Shown: positions 55,707-64,000 of the stretch, one piece after another
How the letters are laid out: every line of letters begins with the position of its first letter
Numbering within the stretch: position 1 is the first letter of the stretch
NCBI RefSeq assembly: GCF_003417535.1
Contig: NZ_QVLS01000001.1
Span: 372,001-436,000, forward strand
Length of the DNA stretch: 64,000 nt
Direction: 5' to 3'
Source of the DNA: Hydrogenophaga borbori
GTDB taxonomy: Bacteria; Pseudomonadota; Gammaproteobacteria; Burkholderiales; Burkholderiaceae_C
Translations under genes and position numbers: made by a program
The notes under the pieces: generated by a model
The model's database searches: none
Told to the model about the DNA's origin: nothing
Seen by the model: the letters and a program-made list of their open reading frames with translations, nothing else

Positions 55707-56759
55707 ATGGACGCGGCGCCGGCGCGCGGTGAGGAGTTTCGCGAGGACCTGCGCGGCCCCGGCTCGCGCACCGCGCAGGCGCGCCGCCTGCTCACGCCCG
55801 AGGAGCTGGCGCCGCTGACGCGCCTGTCCACGCCGCGTTCTCTGCTGGCCATCGCGCAGACCCTCGGGCTGATCGCGGGCGCGGTGGCCCTGGGCATGGC
55901 CAGCTGGCCCAGCGCCTGGCTGCTGCTGTGCGTGCCGGTGATCGGCATCGCCCAGCACGGCCTGTTCATCCTGGCGCACGAGGCCACGCACTACCGCCTG
56001 TTCAGCGCCCGCTGGGCCAACGACGGCCTGGGCCGCCTCATGGGCATCGTGGCCGGCCTGTCGATGTGCACGTACCGCGTGACGCACCGGCTGCACCACA
56101 ACCACCTCTACACCGACGACGACCCCGACACCGCCATCCACGGCGGCTACCCGCGCGGGCGCGCCTACCTGTGGCGCAAGCTGGGCCAGGACCTGCTGGG
56201 CCTGAACGCCTGGAAAACCTACGCCTATTTCTTCGGCGCACCCGCCATCAACGACGACACGCGCCGCGAGATCCGCCCGCTGGACGACACCTCGCCCGCG
56301 CTGCGCGCCGCCGCCCGGCGCGACCGCTGGTACGTGGTGGCCTTTCACCTCGGTGCGCCGCTGCTCGCGCTGGGCCTGGGCGGGCCACGCGGCCTGCTGA
56401 TGTATGCCGTGCTGTGGCTGCTGCCGCTGCTGACGGTGCTGCAACCCATCCTGCGCCTGCGCGCCATCTGCGAGCACGGCGCGGTGGGAGACCTGGGCTC
56501 GCCGCTCACCGCGGCGCGCTGCAACCGCACCTGGGGTTCGCCGCTGAACTGGCTGGCGCGCGCGCTGCTCTTCCCGCACCATGTGAACCACCACCTCGAG
56601 CACCACCTCTACCCGGCGGTGCCTCACTACCACCTGCCGCGACTGCACGCCCTGCTGCGCGAGAAGGGCGCGCTCGACGCGGCCGAGGTGCGCGATGTCC
56701 GCCAGACCTGGTCCCTGATCTTTGCCGCGAGAAAGGCCCGACATGCTGTCCACGCATGA
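55707..56759 (+). CDS. Membrane fatty acid desaturase
   Basis: This 350-residue diiron membrane enzyme has the three His boxes: HEATH (91-95), HRLHH (127-131) and HVNHHLEHH near 295-303. Membrane pairs lie before and between them (LLAIAQTLGLIAGAVALGM, GLFILAHE). It inserts a double bond into an acyl chain or a related lipid. It overlaps the downstream AidB-like gene by 17 bases in another frame. Confidence 0.92.
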   Translation: MDAAPARGEEFREDLRGPGSRTAQARRLLTPEELAPLTRLSTPRSLLAIAQTLGLIAGAVALGMASWPSAWLLLCVPVIGIAQHGLFILAHEATHYRLFSARWANDGLGRLMGIVAGLSMCTYRVTHRLHHNHLYTDDDPDTAIHGGYPRGRAYLWRKLGQDLLGLNAWKTYAYFFGAPAINDDTRREIRPLDDTSPALRAAARRDRWYVVAFHLGAPLLALGLGGPRGLLMYAVLWLLPLLTVLQPILRLRAICEHGAVGDLGSPLTAARCNRTWGSPLNWLARALLFPHHVNHHLEHHLYPAVPHYHLPRLHALLREKGALDAAEVRDVRQTWSLIFAARKARHAVHA

Positions 56760-58392
56760 AGTCTTCAACCAGCCCGCGCCGCTGGTGGACCTCAACCTTT
56801 TCGACACCAACCGCGCGCTGCAGGCCGCGCTGGCCTTCAACGCGCCGGGACTGGACACCACCGGCCTGCGCGCCCTGGGCGCCACCGTGGGCAGCGCGGG
56901 GATGCAGGCCCATGCGCGCCTGGCCAACGTATTCACGCCGCAGCTCAAGACGCACAGCCGCGTGGGCGAGCGCATCGACCAGGTGGAGTTCCACCCCAGC
57001 TACCACGCGCTGATGCGCGAGGCGGTGGGCGCCGGCCTGCACGGCGCCGCCTTTGGCGCCGCGGAACAGGCCCGCGGCAACGCCCACCTGCGCCGCGCCG
57101 CCGGCTTCATGCTGTTCACCGAGCTGGAGCCCTCGGTGCTGTGCCCCATTTCCATGAGCTACGCGGTCACGCCCGCGCTGCAGGACAACGCCGCCATCTA
57201 CCGCGACTGGGCGCCGCAACTCACCAGCCGCGACTACGACCCCGCGCTGAAGGTTTGGCGCGACAAGCCCGGTGCCACCATGGGCATGGGCATGACCGAG
57301 AAGCAGGGCGGCTCCGACGTGCGGGCCAACACCACGCGCGCCGAGCCCGCGGGCCGCGACGGCTGGGGACAACGCTTCGCGGTCACCGGCCACAAGTGGT
57401 TCTTCTCGGCGCCCATGTGCGACGCCTTCCTCGTTCTCGCGCAGACCGCCAGCGGCCTGTCCTGCCTGTTTCTGCCGCGCGTATTGCCCGACGGCTCGCT
57501 CAACGCGGTCCGCATCCAGCGCCTGAAGGACAAGCTGGGCAACAAGGCCAACGCCAGCTCCGAGGTGGAGTTCCTGGGCGCCACGGCCTGGCTGGTGGGC
57601 GAAGAAGGGCGCGGCGTGCCGCAGATCCTGGCCATGGGCACCATGACGCGCCTGGACTGCGCGCTGGGCACCAGCGGGCTGATGCGCCAGGCCCTGTCCA
57701 TCGCGCTCCACCACACCACGCAGCGCAAGGCCTTCGGCAAGTACCTCATCGACCAGCCGCTGATGAAGAACGTGCTGGCCGACCTGGCGCTCGAATCCGA
57801 GGCTTCCACCGCACTGGCCCTGCGCCTGGCGCGCGCCTTCGACCGCCAGCACGACCCGCACGAGCAGGTGATGGCCCGCCTGCTGACGCCGGTGGCCAAG
57901 TTCTGGATCTGCAAGCGCGGCAGCCACTTCGCGCAGGAGGCCATGGAGTGCCTGGGCGGCAACGGCTACGTGGAGGAGGGCGGTGAGGGCATCATGGCCC
58001 GCATCTACCGCGAGATGCCGCTCAACTCCATCTGGGAAGGCGCCGGCAACATCATGGCGCTGGACCTGCTGCGCGCCCTGCGCAAGGCCGACGCCGCGGC
58101 CGCGCTGGCGCAGGAGCTGGCGCCCGCCAGGGGCCAGCACGCCGCGCTGGACCACCTGGCCGCGCGCCTGCCGCTGCGCGTGGAAGAAATGGCCACCGAG
58201 ATGGAAGCCCGCCGCCTGGCGCAGGACGTGGCGCTGGCCGTGCAGGCCGCGCTGCTGGCGCAGACCGCGCCGGCCGCCGTGTTCAACGCCTTCTGCGATT
58301 CGCGGCTGGGCGGGCACTGGGGCCACAGCTTCGGTTCGCTGTCCGCCGGCACCGAGGTCGATGCCATCATCGAGCGGGCCATGCCGCGCTGA
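56743..58392 (+). CDS. aidB: AidB-like acyl-CoA dehydrogenase
   Basis: This 549-residue flavoprotein matches AidB of the adaptive response more closely than catabolic acyl-CoA dehydrogenases. The start THEVFNQPAPLVDLNLFDTN, the block SLCPI/SVLCPISMSYAVTP, GMGMTEKQGGSDVRANTTRA, HKWFFSAPMCDAFLVLAQT and REMPLNSIWEGAGNIMALD all parallel it. AidB binds DNA and is linked to protection from or repair of alkylation damage. ATG 56743 has AAAGG upstream and lies within the end of the desaturase gene. An Ogt-type alkyltransferase lies 2.4 kb downstream on the same strand. Confidence 0.92.
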   Translation: MLSTHEVFNQPAPLVDLNLFDTNRALQAALAFNAPGLDTTGLRALGATVGSAGMQAHARLANVFTPQLKTHSRVGERIDQVEFHPSYHALMREAVGAGLHGAAFGAAEQARGNAHLRRAAGFMLFTELEPSVLCPISMSYAVTPALQDNAAIYRDWAPQLTSRDYDPALKVWRDKPGATMGMGMTEKQGGSDVRANTTRAEPAGRDGWGQRFAVTGHKWFFSAPMCDAFLVLAQTASGLSCLFLPRVLPDGSLNAVRIQRLKDKLGNKANASSEVEFLGATAWLVGEEGRGVPQILAMGTMTRLDCALGTSGLMRQALSIALHHTTQRKAFGKYLIDQPLMKNVLADLALESEASTALALRLARAFDRQHDPHEQVMARLLTPVAKFWICKRGSHFAQEAMECLGGNGYVEEGGEGIMARIYREMPLNSIWEGAGNIMALDLLRALRKADAAAALAQELAPARGQHAALDHLAARLPLRVEEMATEMEARRLAQDVALAVQAALLAQTAPAAVFNAFCDSRLGGHWGHSFGSLSAGTEVDAIIERAMPR

Positions 58393-58396
58393 CCCG

Positions 58397-59368
58397 ATGA
58401 ACGAGCCCACGGCCATGCACGCCACCACCATGCACGACCTGATCCTCCACCACTACCCCATGTCGCCCTTCGCCGAGAAGGCGCGGCTCATGCTCGGCCA
58501 CAAGGGCCTGGTCTGGCACAGCGTTCACATTCCCGCGGTGATGCCCAAGCCCGACGTGGTGGCCCTCACCGGCGGCTACCGCAAGACGCCGCTGCTGCAG
58601 ATCGGCGCCGACATCTACTGCGACACCGCCCTCATCGCCGACGTGCTGGAGCACCGCGAGCCCGAGCCCCCGCTGTTCCCGGCGCACGCGCGTGGCCTGT
58701 CGCGCACCGTGGCGCAGTGGGCCGATTCCTCCCTGTTCTGGGCCTCCATGGGCTACACGCTCAGCCCCAAGGGCGCGGCGGCGATGTTCGCCAGCCGGCC
58801 GGCCGGCGAGGGCCAGGCCTTCGCCAGCGACCGCGCCGCCATGCGCCAGAACATGACGCTGCTGCGCCCCGCCGACGCCACCAGCGCCTACCGCAGCTAC
58901 CTGCGCCGCCTGGCCAGCATGCTCGACGACCAGCCCTTCCTGCTGGGCGAGGTGCCCTGCATCGCCGACTTCGCGGCCTACCACCCGCTGTGGTTCACAC
59001 GCACGCTGAACCCGGGCCTCGCCAGCATCCTGGATGCCACCCCCGACGTGCTGGAGTGGATGGACCGCCTGGCCGCCATCGGCCATGGCCGCAGCGAGCG
59101 TCTGAGCAGCGCCGATGCCCTGGGCATCGCGCACGCCGCCACGCCCGAGCCCATCGGGCCCGACGTGTCCTTCCAGGACGACCACGGCATTGCGCTGGGC
59201 AGCCTTGTCAGCATCGCCGCCGAGGCCTTCGGCACCGAGACGAGCGAAGGCCTGCTGCGCGCGGCCACGCGAACGCGCTACACCATCGAACGCCAGGACG
59301 AGCGCGCCGGCACGGTGCACGTGCACTTTCCGCGCGTGGGCTACGTGCTGCGCGAGGTGCGGGCTTGA
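58397..59368 (+). CDS. Glutathione S-transferase family protein with long C-terminus
   Basis: This 323-residue protein has a thioredoxin-like GST N-terminal domain (about 12-85: LILHHYPMSPFAEKARLMLGHKG, then TPLLQIGADIYCDTALIADVLE) and a helical GST C-terminal domain (about 95-225, DQPFLLGEVPCIADFAAYHPLW). About 90 further residues follow (from PIGPDVSFQDDHG), forming a small beta-rich module absent from common 200-230-residue GSTs. A Ser or Pro near MSPFAEK is the likely glutathione contact. The start just after the aidB stop was taken; ATGs at 58415 and 58430 are alternatives. Confidence 0.9.
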   Translation: MNEPTAMHATTMHDLILHHYPMSPFAEKARLMLGHKGLVWHSVHIPAVMPKPDVVALTGGYRKTPLLQIGADIYCDTALIADVLEHREPEPPLFPAHARGLSRTVAQWADSSLFWASMGYTLSPKGAAAMFASRPAGEGQAFASDRAAMRQNMTLLRPADATSAYRSYLRRLASMLDDQPFLLGEVPCIADFAAYHPLWFTRTLNPGLASILDATPDVLEWMDRLAAIGHGRSERLSSADALGIAHAATPEPIGPDVSFQDDHGIALGSLVSIAAEAFGTETSEGLLRAATRTRYTIERQDERAGTVHVHFPRVGYVLREVRA

Positions 59369-59817
59369 GCGGCGGCTTGATCTGGCACTGCCAGGCCTTC
59401 GACGCACTGAAGCCCCGGGCGCTGTACGACCTGCTGCGCCTGCGCACCGAGGTGTTCGTGATGGAGCAGAACTGCGTGTTCCAGGACATGGACGGCGCCG
59501 ACCCCGCCTGCCACCACCTGCTGGGCGAACGCGGCGGCGTTCTGCTGGCCTATGCGCGCCTGGTGCCGGCCGGCCTGAAGTTCGCCGAGGCCAGCATCGG
59601 CCGCGTGGTGAGCGACCCGTCCACGCGCGGCACCGGCATGGGTCACGCGCTCATGCGCGAGGCGGTGCGGCAGCTGCACGCGCTCTGGGGCGAACAGCCG
59701 ATCCGCATCGGCGCGCAGGCGCACCTGCAGGGCTTCTACCGCCAGCACGGCTTCGAGACCGAGGGGCCGCCCTACGACGAGGACGGCATCCCGCACGTCG
59801 AGATGCTGCGCCGCTGA
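59365..59817 (+). CDS. ElaA-type GNAT acetyltransferase
   Basis: This 150-residue GNAT protein fits the ElaA family: WHCQAFDALKPRALYDLLRLRTEVFVMEQNC, HHLLGER, ASIGRVVSDPSTRGTGMGHALM (acetyl-CoA loop) and a C-terminal PYDEDGIPHVEM. No ATG is available; TTG at 59365 overlapping the GST stop (TTGA) is the likely start, with TTG 59377 as alternative. Substrate unknown. Confidence 0.88.
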   Translation: MSGGLIWHCQAFDALKPRALYDLLRLRTEVFVMEQNCVFQDMDGADPACHHLLGERGGVLLAYARLVPAGLKFAEASIGRVVSDPSTRGTGMGHALMREAVRQLHALWGEQPIRIGAQAHLQGFYRQHGFETEGPPYDEDGIPHVEMLRR

Positions 59818-59842
59818 ACACACGAACCAAGGAGACGACACC

Positions 59843-60748
59843 ATGATCCAGGACTTCCACGGCAAGACCGCCGTGCTCACCGGCGCAGGCTCGGGCTTCG
59901 GCCTGGAGTGCGCGCGCATCGGTGCCCAGCGCGGCATGAACCTCGTGCTGGTGGATGTGCAGGCCGACGCCCTGGCGCGCGCCGAGGCCGAGATGAAGGC
60001 CAGCGGCGCGCGGGTGCTGGCGCGCCGCGTGGACGTGTCCGACGCCGCGCAGATGGAGGCCCTGGCCGACGAGGTTCGGCAGACCTTCGGCGCGCCGCAC
60101 TTCGTCTTCAACAACGCGGGCGTGGGTTCGGCCGGATTGATCTGGGAGAACTCGGTGCGCGACTGGCAATGGGTGCTGGGCGTGAACGTCTGGGGCGTGG
60201 TGCACGGCGTTCGCCTGTTCACGCCCATGATGCTGGCCGCCGCGAAGGCCGACCCGGCCTGGCGCGGCCACATCGTCAACACCGCCAGCATGGCGGGTCT
60301 GCTGACGCCGCCCAACATGGGCATCTACAACGTGAGCAAGCACGCGGTGGTGGCGCTCACCGAAACGCTCTACCAGGACCTGCGCCTGGTCAGCGACCAG
60401 ATCGGCGCCAGCGTGCTGTGCCCCTACTTCGTGCCCACCGGCATCAGCCAGAGCCAGCGCAACAAGCCGGCCGAGCTGGCCGGCGAGCGCCTGACCAAAA
60501 GCCAGCTCATCGGCCAGGCCATGACGGACAAGGCCGTGGGGTCGGGCAAGGTGACGGCGCCCGAGGTGGCGCACAAGGTGTTCGAGGCCATCGAAGCCGA
60601 CCGCTTCTACGTCTTCAGCCACCCGAAGGCCCTGGGCAATGTGCGCTCGCGCATGGAGGCCATCGTGAACGTTCAGAACCCGCCCGATCCCTTCATGGAG
60701 CGCCCGGAGGTGGGCGCGCAGCTGCGCGCCGCGCTGCGCGAAGGCTGA
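59843..60748 (+). CDS. Short-chain dehydrogenase/reductase, 300-residue class
   Basis: This 301-residue SDR has TGAGSGFGLECARIGA, NNAGVGSAG, NTASMAGLLTPP and catalytic YNVSKHA. An Asp at the end of the second strand (LVDVQAD) suggests NAD. The chain is longer than classical SDRs at the C-terminus, as in several uncharacterised Burkholderiales enzymes. AAGGAG lies 8 bases before its ATG. It is six bases upstream of the ogt-like gene. Confidence 0.93.
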   Translation: MIQDFHGKTAVLTGAGSGFGLECARIGAQRGMNLVLVDVQADALARAEAEMKASGARVLARRVDVSDAAQMEALADEVRQTFGAPHFVFNNAGVGSAGLIWENSVRDWQWVLGVNVWGVVHGVRLFTPMMLAAAKADPAWRGHIVNTASMAGLLTPPNMGIYNVSKHAVVALTETLYQDLRLVSDQIGASVLCPYFVPTGISQSQRNKPAELAGERLTKSQLIGQAMTDKAVGSGKVTAPEVAHKVFEAIEADRFYVFSHPKALGNVRSRMEAIVNVQNPPDPFMERPEVGAQLRAALREG

Positions 60749-60754
60749 GGCCGC

Positions 60755-61324
60755 GTGGACGCGCCGGCCGCCCGCGGCCATTGCCTGTTCGACACCGCCA
60801 TCGGCCGCTGCGCCATCGCCTGGGGGCCGGCGGGCATCGTGGCCGTGCAGCTGCCCGAGGCCGACGACGCGGCCACGCGCCGGCGCCTGTTCCGCAACGC
60901 GGGCGAGGCACTGCCGGCCGCCGAGCCGCCGCCCCAGGTGCAAGACGCCATCGCGGGCGTGGTGGCCCTGATGGCGGGCGAGCGGCGCGACCTGCTGGAG
61001 GTGGCGCTCGACATGGCGCGCGTGAGTGCTTTCCGCCAGCGGGTGTACCAATTCGCGCGCCGCATCCCGCCGGGCCAGACGCGCACCTACGGCGAGGTGG
61101 CCCAGGCCCTGGGCGACCCGCCACTGGCGCGCGCCGTGGGTCAGGCCATGGGGGCCAACCCCTTCGCGCCCATCGTGCCCTGCCACCGCGTGATGGCGGC
61201 GGGCGGACAGCCGGGCGGCTTCTCGGCGCGCGGCGGTGCCATGACCAAGCTGCGCATGCTGGGCATCGAGGGCGCGCTGGAGCCCGACCTGTTCGATCCG
61301 CCGCCGCCCGGGCTCAGTCGCTGA
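60755..61324 (+). CDS. ogt: Methylated-DNA-[protein]-cysteine S-methyltransferase
   Basis: This 189-residue protein has the suicidal alkyl acceptor Cys143 in PCHRV, the Arg-finger helix region (RTYGEVAQALGDPPLARAVGQAMGANP) and a normal Ogt-type N-terminal fold. It removes O6-alkyl groups from guanine. The GTG start lies six bases after the SDR stop. The same strand carries an aidB-like gene 2.4 kb upstream, so two alkylation-defence genes are in one run. Its 3' end overlaps the convergent DUF72 gene by 11 bases. Confidence 0.94.
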   Translation: MDAPAARGHCLFDTAIGRCAIAWGPAGIVAVQLPEADDAATRRRLFRNAGEALPAAEPPPQVQDAIAGVVALMAGERRDLLEVALDMARVSAFRQRVYQFARRIPPGQTRTYGEVAQALGDPPLARAVGQAMGANPFAPIVPCHRVMAAGGQPGGFSARGGAMTKLRMLGIEGALEPDLFDPPPPGLSR

Positions 61325-62408
61325 GGGGCGGTCCGGCCAGGCGCTCGGCCAGCGCCAGCGCCGACAGCGGGGCGCAGCCCTCGGCCTTGTTGCTGATGGT
61401 CACGTAGGCGTTCTGCCCCGCGCCCGTGATGCCGCGCACCGTGCGCACGATGAGATCGCGCGTGTCTTCGTCCACGTCGTGGATGCGGTCGTAGGGGCTG
61501 TACTCGCGCTGCGCGTCTTCGTAGCCGTAGGCGCCGTGCAGGGGGTTGAGGTTCCAGCGGCAGACCAGGGGGCCGGGCCACAGGGCGCGCAGCAACGGCA
61601 GCTGGTCCCGCATGCGCGGCATCTTGGCGTGCAGGCCCAGGCAGTAGGTGGCGCCGGCCTCGCGCAACACCTCGGCCAGCGCGGGGGCGATGCGCGGCGA
61701 CAGCCACTCGGGGTCGCGCACCTCCACCGCGACCACGCCGTCGGGCGTGGCGCCGCGCACGTCCGGCAGGGCCTTGAGCAGGGCGCGCAGGCGCTCCAGC
61801 AGCAGCGGCAGGCGCTGCAACTGCGCGAAGGGCAGGGGGCTCAGCTGGAACACCAGCGCGCCGACCTTGTGGCCCAGGCCGGCCAGGGCCGGTTCGATGA
61901 ACTCGCTCACCGCCACGGCCGGGTCCAGGAACAGCGGGTTGGGCTGGCGGCCCATGCCGTCCTCACCGCGGACCTGGGCGTCGCAGACCAGCGCGGGGGC
62001 CTTCACGACGAAGCGGAAATCGCTCGGCACCTGTTCGGCGTAGCGCCGGAACTGCACCTCGGTGAGGGCGCGGTAGAAGCTGCGGTCGATGCAGACACAA
62101 CGCAGCAGCGGGTGCTGGCCATAGGCGGCCAGGCCTTGTTTGGACAGCGTGGCGTCGGGGTACCCGCGGTCCCAGACCAGGCCAGCCCAGCCCGGGTAGG
62201 TCCAGGACGAGGTGCCCAGGCGAAGGCGCGGCGGCAGGGCGGCGGCCAGGGCGCGCAGGGCCTCGCTGTGCCCGGCGGGCAAGACGCCAGCGCCGCCTCG
62301 GCGGCGCGCGGGTGGGCCATGGGCGGGCGGCGGTGCGGCGGGCGCTGGCGGCGGCGAGGGCGGCGAGGGCGGTGAGGAGGGCGGTCCGCCGAACAGGTCG
62401 TCTTGCAT
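61314..62408 (-). CDS. DUF72 (YecE-like) family protein
   Basis: This 364-residue protein is a DUF72 TIM-barrel: LRLGTSSWTYPGWAGLVWDRGYP, CVCIDRSFYRALTEVQFRRYAEQVPSDFRFVVKAP, VEVRDPEWL and a C-terminal NAYVTISNKAEGCAP. A Pro/Ala/Ser-rich stretch of about 50 residues precedes the domain and is probably disordered. ATG 62408 was chosen over a TTG four codons earlier; it lies eight bases after the stop of the AraC gene. Function unknown; some homologues are linked to DNA or nucleotide metabolism. Confidence 0.9.
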   Translation of the reverse strand: MQDDLFGGPPSSPPSPPSPPPAPAAPPPAHGPPARRRGGAGVLPAGHSEALRALAAALPPRLRLGTSSWTYPGWAGLVWDRGYPDATLSKQGLAAYGQHPLLRCVCIDRSFYRALTEVQFRRYAEQVPSDFRFVVKAPALVCDAQVRGEDGMGRQPNPLFLDPAVAVSEFIEPALAGLGHKVGALVFQLSPLPFAQLQRLPLLLERLRALLKALPDVRGATPDGVVAVEVRDPEWLSPRIAPALAEVLREAGATYCLGLHAKMPRMRDQLPLLRALWPGPLVCRWNLNPLHGAYGYEDAQREYSPYDRIHDVDEDTRDLIVRTVRGITGAGQNAYVTISNKAEGCAPLSALALAERLAGPPLSD

Positions 62409-62416
62409 CGGTGCCG

Positions 62417-63388
62417 TCAAACCGCGTGGAAGCGCCGGCGGTACTCGCCCGGCGTGAGGCCCACGAAACGGATGAACACCTTGCGGAAGGCGCTGGTGTC
62501 GCCGTAGCCCACATCCCAGGCGATGCGGTCCACCGGCAGCCGGCCGAACTGCAGCATCTCGCGCGCCCGGCCCACGCGCAGGCGCTGGCAGTACTCGGTG
62601 GTGGTCATGCCGGTGGCCTTCTGGAAGCGGCGCAGGAAGGTGCGCTCTTCCAGACCGGCCTGGGCCGCCAGCCTGGGCAGGGCGATGTCTTTCGCGTCGG
62701 TGGCCTGCAGCCAGTGCTGCACCTTGAGAACGGCGGCGTCGCCGTGGCGCAGCCGGGGTGAGAAGGCGCTGTAGTAGCGCTGCTCGCGCCCCGGCGGATC
62801 GACCAGCAGCGAGCGCGCGGTCTCCACCATCACCGTGGCCCCCAGGGTGCGGTCGATCAGGCGCATGCCCAGGTCGGTCCAGGCCATGGCGCCGCCGGCG
62901 GTGAGGATGTCGCCGTCGTCGACGATCAGCTGGTCGGTGTCGAGCCGCACACCGGGGAAGCGGTCCTGGAAGGCCTCGGCGTAGCGCCAGTGGGTGGTGA
63001 TGGTGCGCCCGACGAGCAGGCCGGTTTCGCCCAGCACAAAGGCGCCCGCGCAGACCGAGGCCAGGGCCACACCGGCCGCGTGCCGCTCGCGCAGCCAGGC
63101 GCCGAAGGGCGCCGCCGCTTCGCGCGCCAGCGGCGGGTTCAGGCTGGGGGGCAGCACCAGCACGGCGGGCGTGCCCTCCTGGCCGGGGGCGCTGTCGAAC
63201 ACGCGCGACGGCGGGCCCTGCTCATGCAGCTGCCAGTGGCTCACGCGCAGGGCGTGGGCGGTGCCGCCCACGCGCGGGGTGGCGGTGCGCGAGGCGTAGT
63301 CGAAGAGGTCGCTCATGCCCAGCACGGCGGCCTGCTGCGCGCCGGGGTAGAGCACGAGGCCGATTTCGGTGGGGGCGGGGGAGGGCAT
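62417..63388 (-). CDS. GlxA-like transcriptional regulator (DJ-1/PfpI domain plus AraC HTH)
   Basis: This 323-residue protein joins an N-terminal DJ-1/PfpI-type sensor domain (about 5-190; [35 protein letters not shown] with the nucleophile-elbow Cys, [14 protein letters not shown]) to a C-terminal AraC/XylS double HTH (about 220-320; [46 protein letters not shown]). It is divergent from the cysteine hydrolase gene, which it probably regulates. ATG 63388 begins the sensor domain; the frame upstream covers the hydrolase gene. Confidence 0.93.
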   Translation of the reverse strand: MPSPAPTEIGLVLYPGAQQAAVLGMSDLFDYASRTATPRVGGTAHALRVSHWQLHEQGPPSRVFDSAPGQEGTPAVLVLPPSLNPPLAREAAAPFGAWLRERHAAGVALASVCAGAFVLGETGLLVGRTITTHWRYAEAFQDRFPGVRLDTDQLIVDDGDILTAGGAMAWTDLGMRLIDRTLGATVMVETARSLLVDPPGREQRYYSAFSPRLRHGDAAVLKVQHWLQATDAKDIALPRLAAQAGLEERTFLRRFQKATGMTTTEYCQRLRVGRAREMLQFGRLPVDRIAWDVGYGDTSAFRKVFIRFVGLTPGEYRRRFHAV

Positions 63389-63505
63389 GTGTCGATTCTG
63401 CCCCTTGGAATGTCGATGACGCCACTGTGCGCCGGCGGGCACCCCAGGGATCATTCGTTCGCCCCTTTTCCGGGACGGACGACGCTTGAACCCACGGAGA
63501 ACCGA

Positions 63506-64000
63506 ATGCCCGCCAGCGCCCTGGTCGTGATCGACCTGCAGAACGAGTATTTCCCCACCGGCCAACTGCCCCTGGTCGGCATCGAGGCGGCCACCGCCAA
63601 CGCGGCACGCGTGATCGCCAAGGCCCGCGCCCAGGGCGTGCCGGTGGTCCACGTGCGGCACGAGGCCGGTCGGCCCGACGCGCCGGTGTTCAGGCCAGGC
63701 ACGCCCAACGTGCAGATCCACGCCTCGGTGGCGCCCGCCGAGGGCGAGGCGGTGATCGTCAAGCACTTTCCCAATGCGTTTCGCGAGACGCCGCTGAAGG
63801 CGCTGCTGGACGAGCTGGGCGTGCGCGAGCTGGTGATCGTGGGCGCCATGAGCCACATGTGCATCGACGCCGGCACCCGCGCCGCCGCCGATCTGGGCTA
63901 TGCCGTGACCGTGGTGCACGACGCCTGCGCCACGCGCGACCTGGTGTTTGGCGGGCAGACGGTGCCGGCGGCACAGGTGCACGCCGCTTTCATGGCAGCG
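63506..64000 (+). CDS. Isochorismatase-like cysteine hydrolase (3' end outside window)
   Basis: The first 165 residues of an isochorismatase-superfamily amidohydrolase are present. The catalytic triad is visible: Asp10 ([10 protein letters not shown]), Lys86 ([10 protein letters not shown]) and Cys119 (MSHMCIDAG). Such enzymes hydrolyse nicotinamide, biuret, carbamoyl-type or related amides. GGAG lies about 9 bases before ATG 63506. It is divergent from the GlxA-like regulator across about 117 bases, a common pairing. The gene runs off the end of the window. Confidence 0.93.
   Translation, partial: MPASALVVIDLQNEYFPTGQLPLVGIEAATANAARVIAKARAQGVPVVHVRHEAGRPDAPVFRPGTPNVQIHASVAPAEGEAVIVKHFPNAFRETPLKALLDELGVRELVIVGAMSHMCIDAGTRAAADLGYAVTVVHDACATRDLVFGGQTVPAAQVHAAFMAA

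Overview
The window reads as a chromosomal segment of a high-GC betaproteobacterium, most likely Burkholderiales and probably Comamonadaceae (Hydrogenophaga/Acidovorax-like). This is an inference from the strong GC bias, the many solute-receptor systems (two TRAP, two branched-chain-type ABC), the lon / tRNA-Gly / tRNA-Cys order and the ppiC-bolA-yciB-msrB order. No rRNA, phage, insertion sequence or CRISPR array was seen.

Layout. 1-2760: the 3' end of lon, tRNA-Gly and tRNA-Cys, then a tiny (about 1.9 kb) lower-GC element inserted at the 3' end of tRNA-Cys. A perfect 47-bp direct repeat flanks it, and it carries a three-gene HigB/HigA-like toxin-antitoxin operon plus a small unknown third gene, with no integrase. 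2760-13232: a minus-strand operon (feruloyl-CoA-synthase-like ligase, thiolase, ABC uptake system with a fused LivM-LivG protein, acyl-CoA dehydrogenase), apparently controlled by a divergent TetR regulator through two matching operators. 13280-17265: LysR and a divergent TRAP transporter. 17356-24000: tRNA-Leu, a conserved unknown protein, an UMF1-type MFS carrier, glutamate racemase, class I fumarase, a relic of an AadA-like nucleotidyltransferase, and a large unknown membrane protein. 24009-30242: LysR and a divergent operon with an intradiol dioxygenase, a second TRAP system and three small enzymes, ended by a terminator. 30269-36000: folding, redox and envelope housekeeping genes (ppiC, bolA, yciB, LLM oxidoreductase, msrB, selO). 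36137-44486: a REC-histidine kinase, an acyl-CoA ligase and a full Liv-type ABC system. 44568-47360: a CqsS-like hybrid kinase next to a FeeM/LuxI-like N-acyltransferase, a candidate cell-cell signalling pair. 47724-61324: a long plus-strand run for fatty-acid and acyl-CoA metabolism (FadB/FadA-like enzymes, acyl-CoA dehydrogenases including AidB, thioesterases, SDRs, desaturase), ending in an Ogt methyltransferase. 61314-64000: a DUF72 protein, a GlxA-like AraC regulator and a truncated cysteine hydrolase.

How it works together. Most of the window is a catabolic inventory: binding-protein-dependent uptake of organic, aromatic or acyl acids, CoA activation, beta-oxidation-type breakdown and ring cleavage, each block with its own local regulator. 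The observations most worth following are the FeeM/CqsS-like pair with a perfect inverted repeat in its promoter, the minimal tRNA-Cys island with its toxin-antitoxin-plus-one operon, and a dispersed 75-80 bp repeat found at the same place (between binding-protein gene and livH) in both ABC operons.
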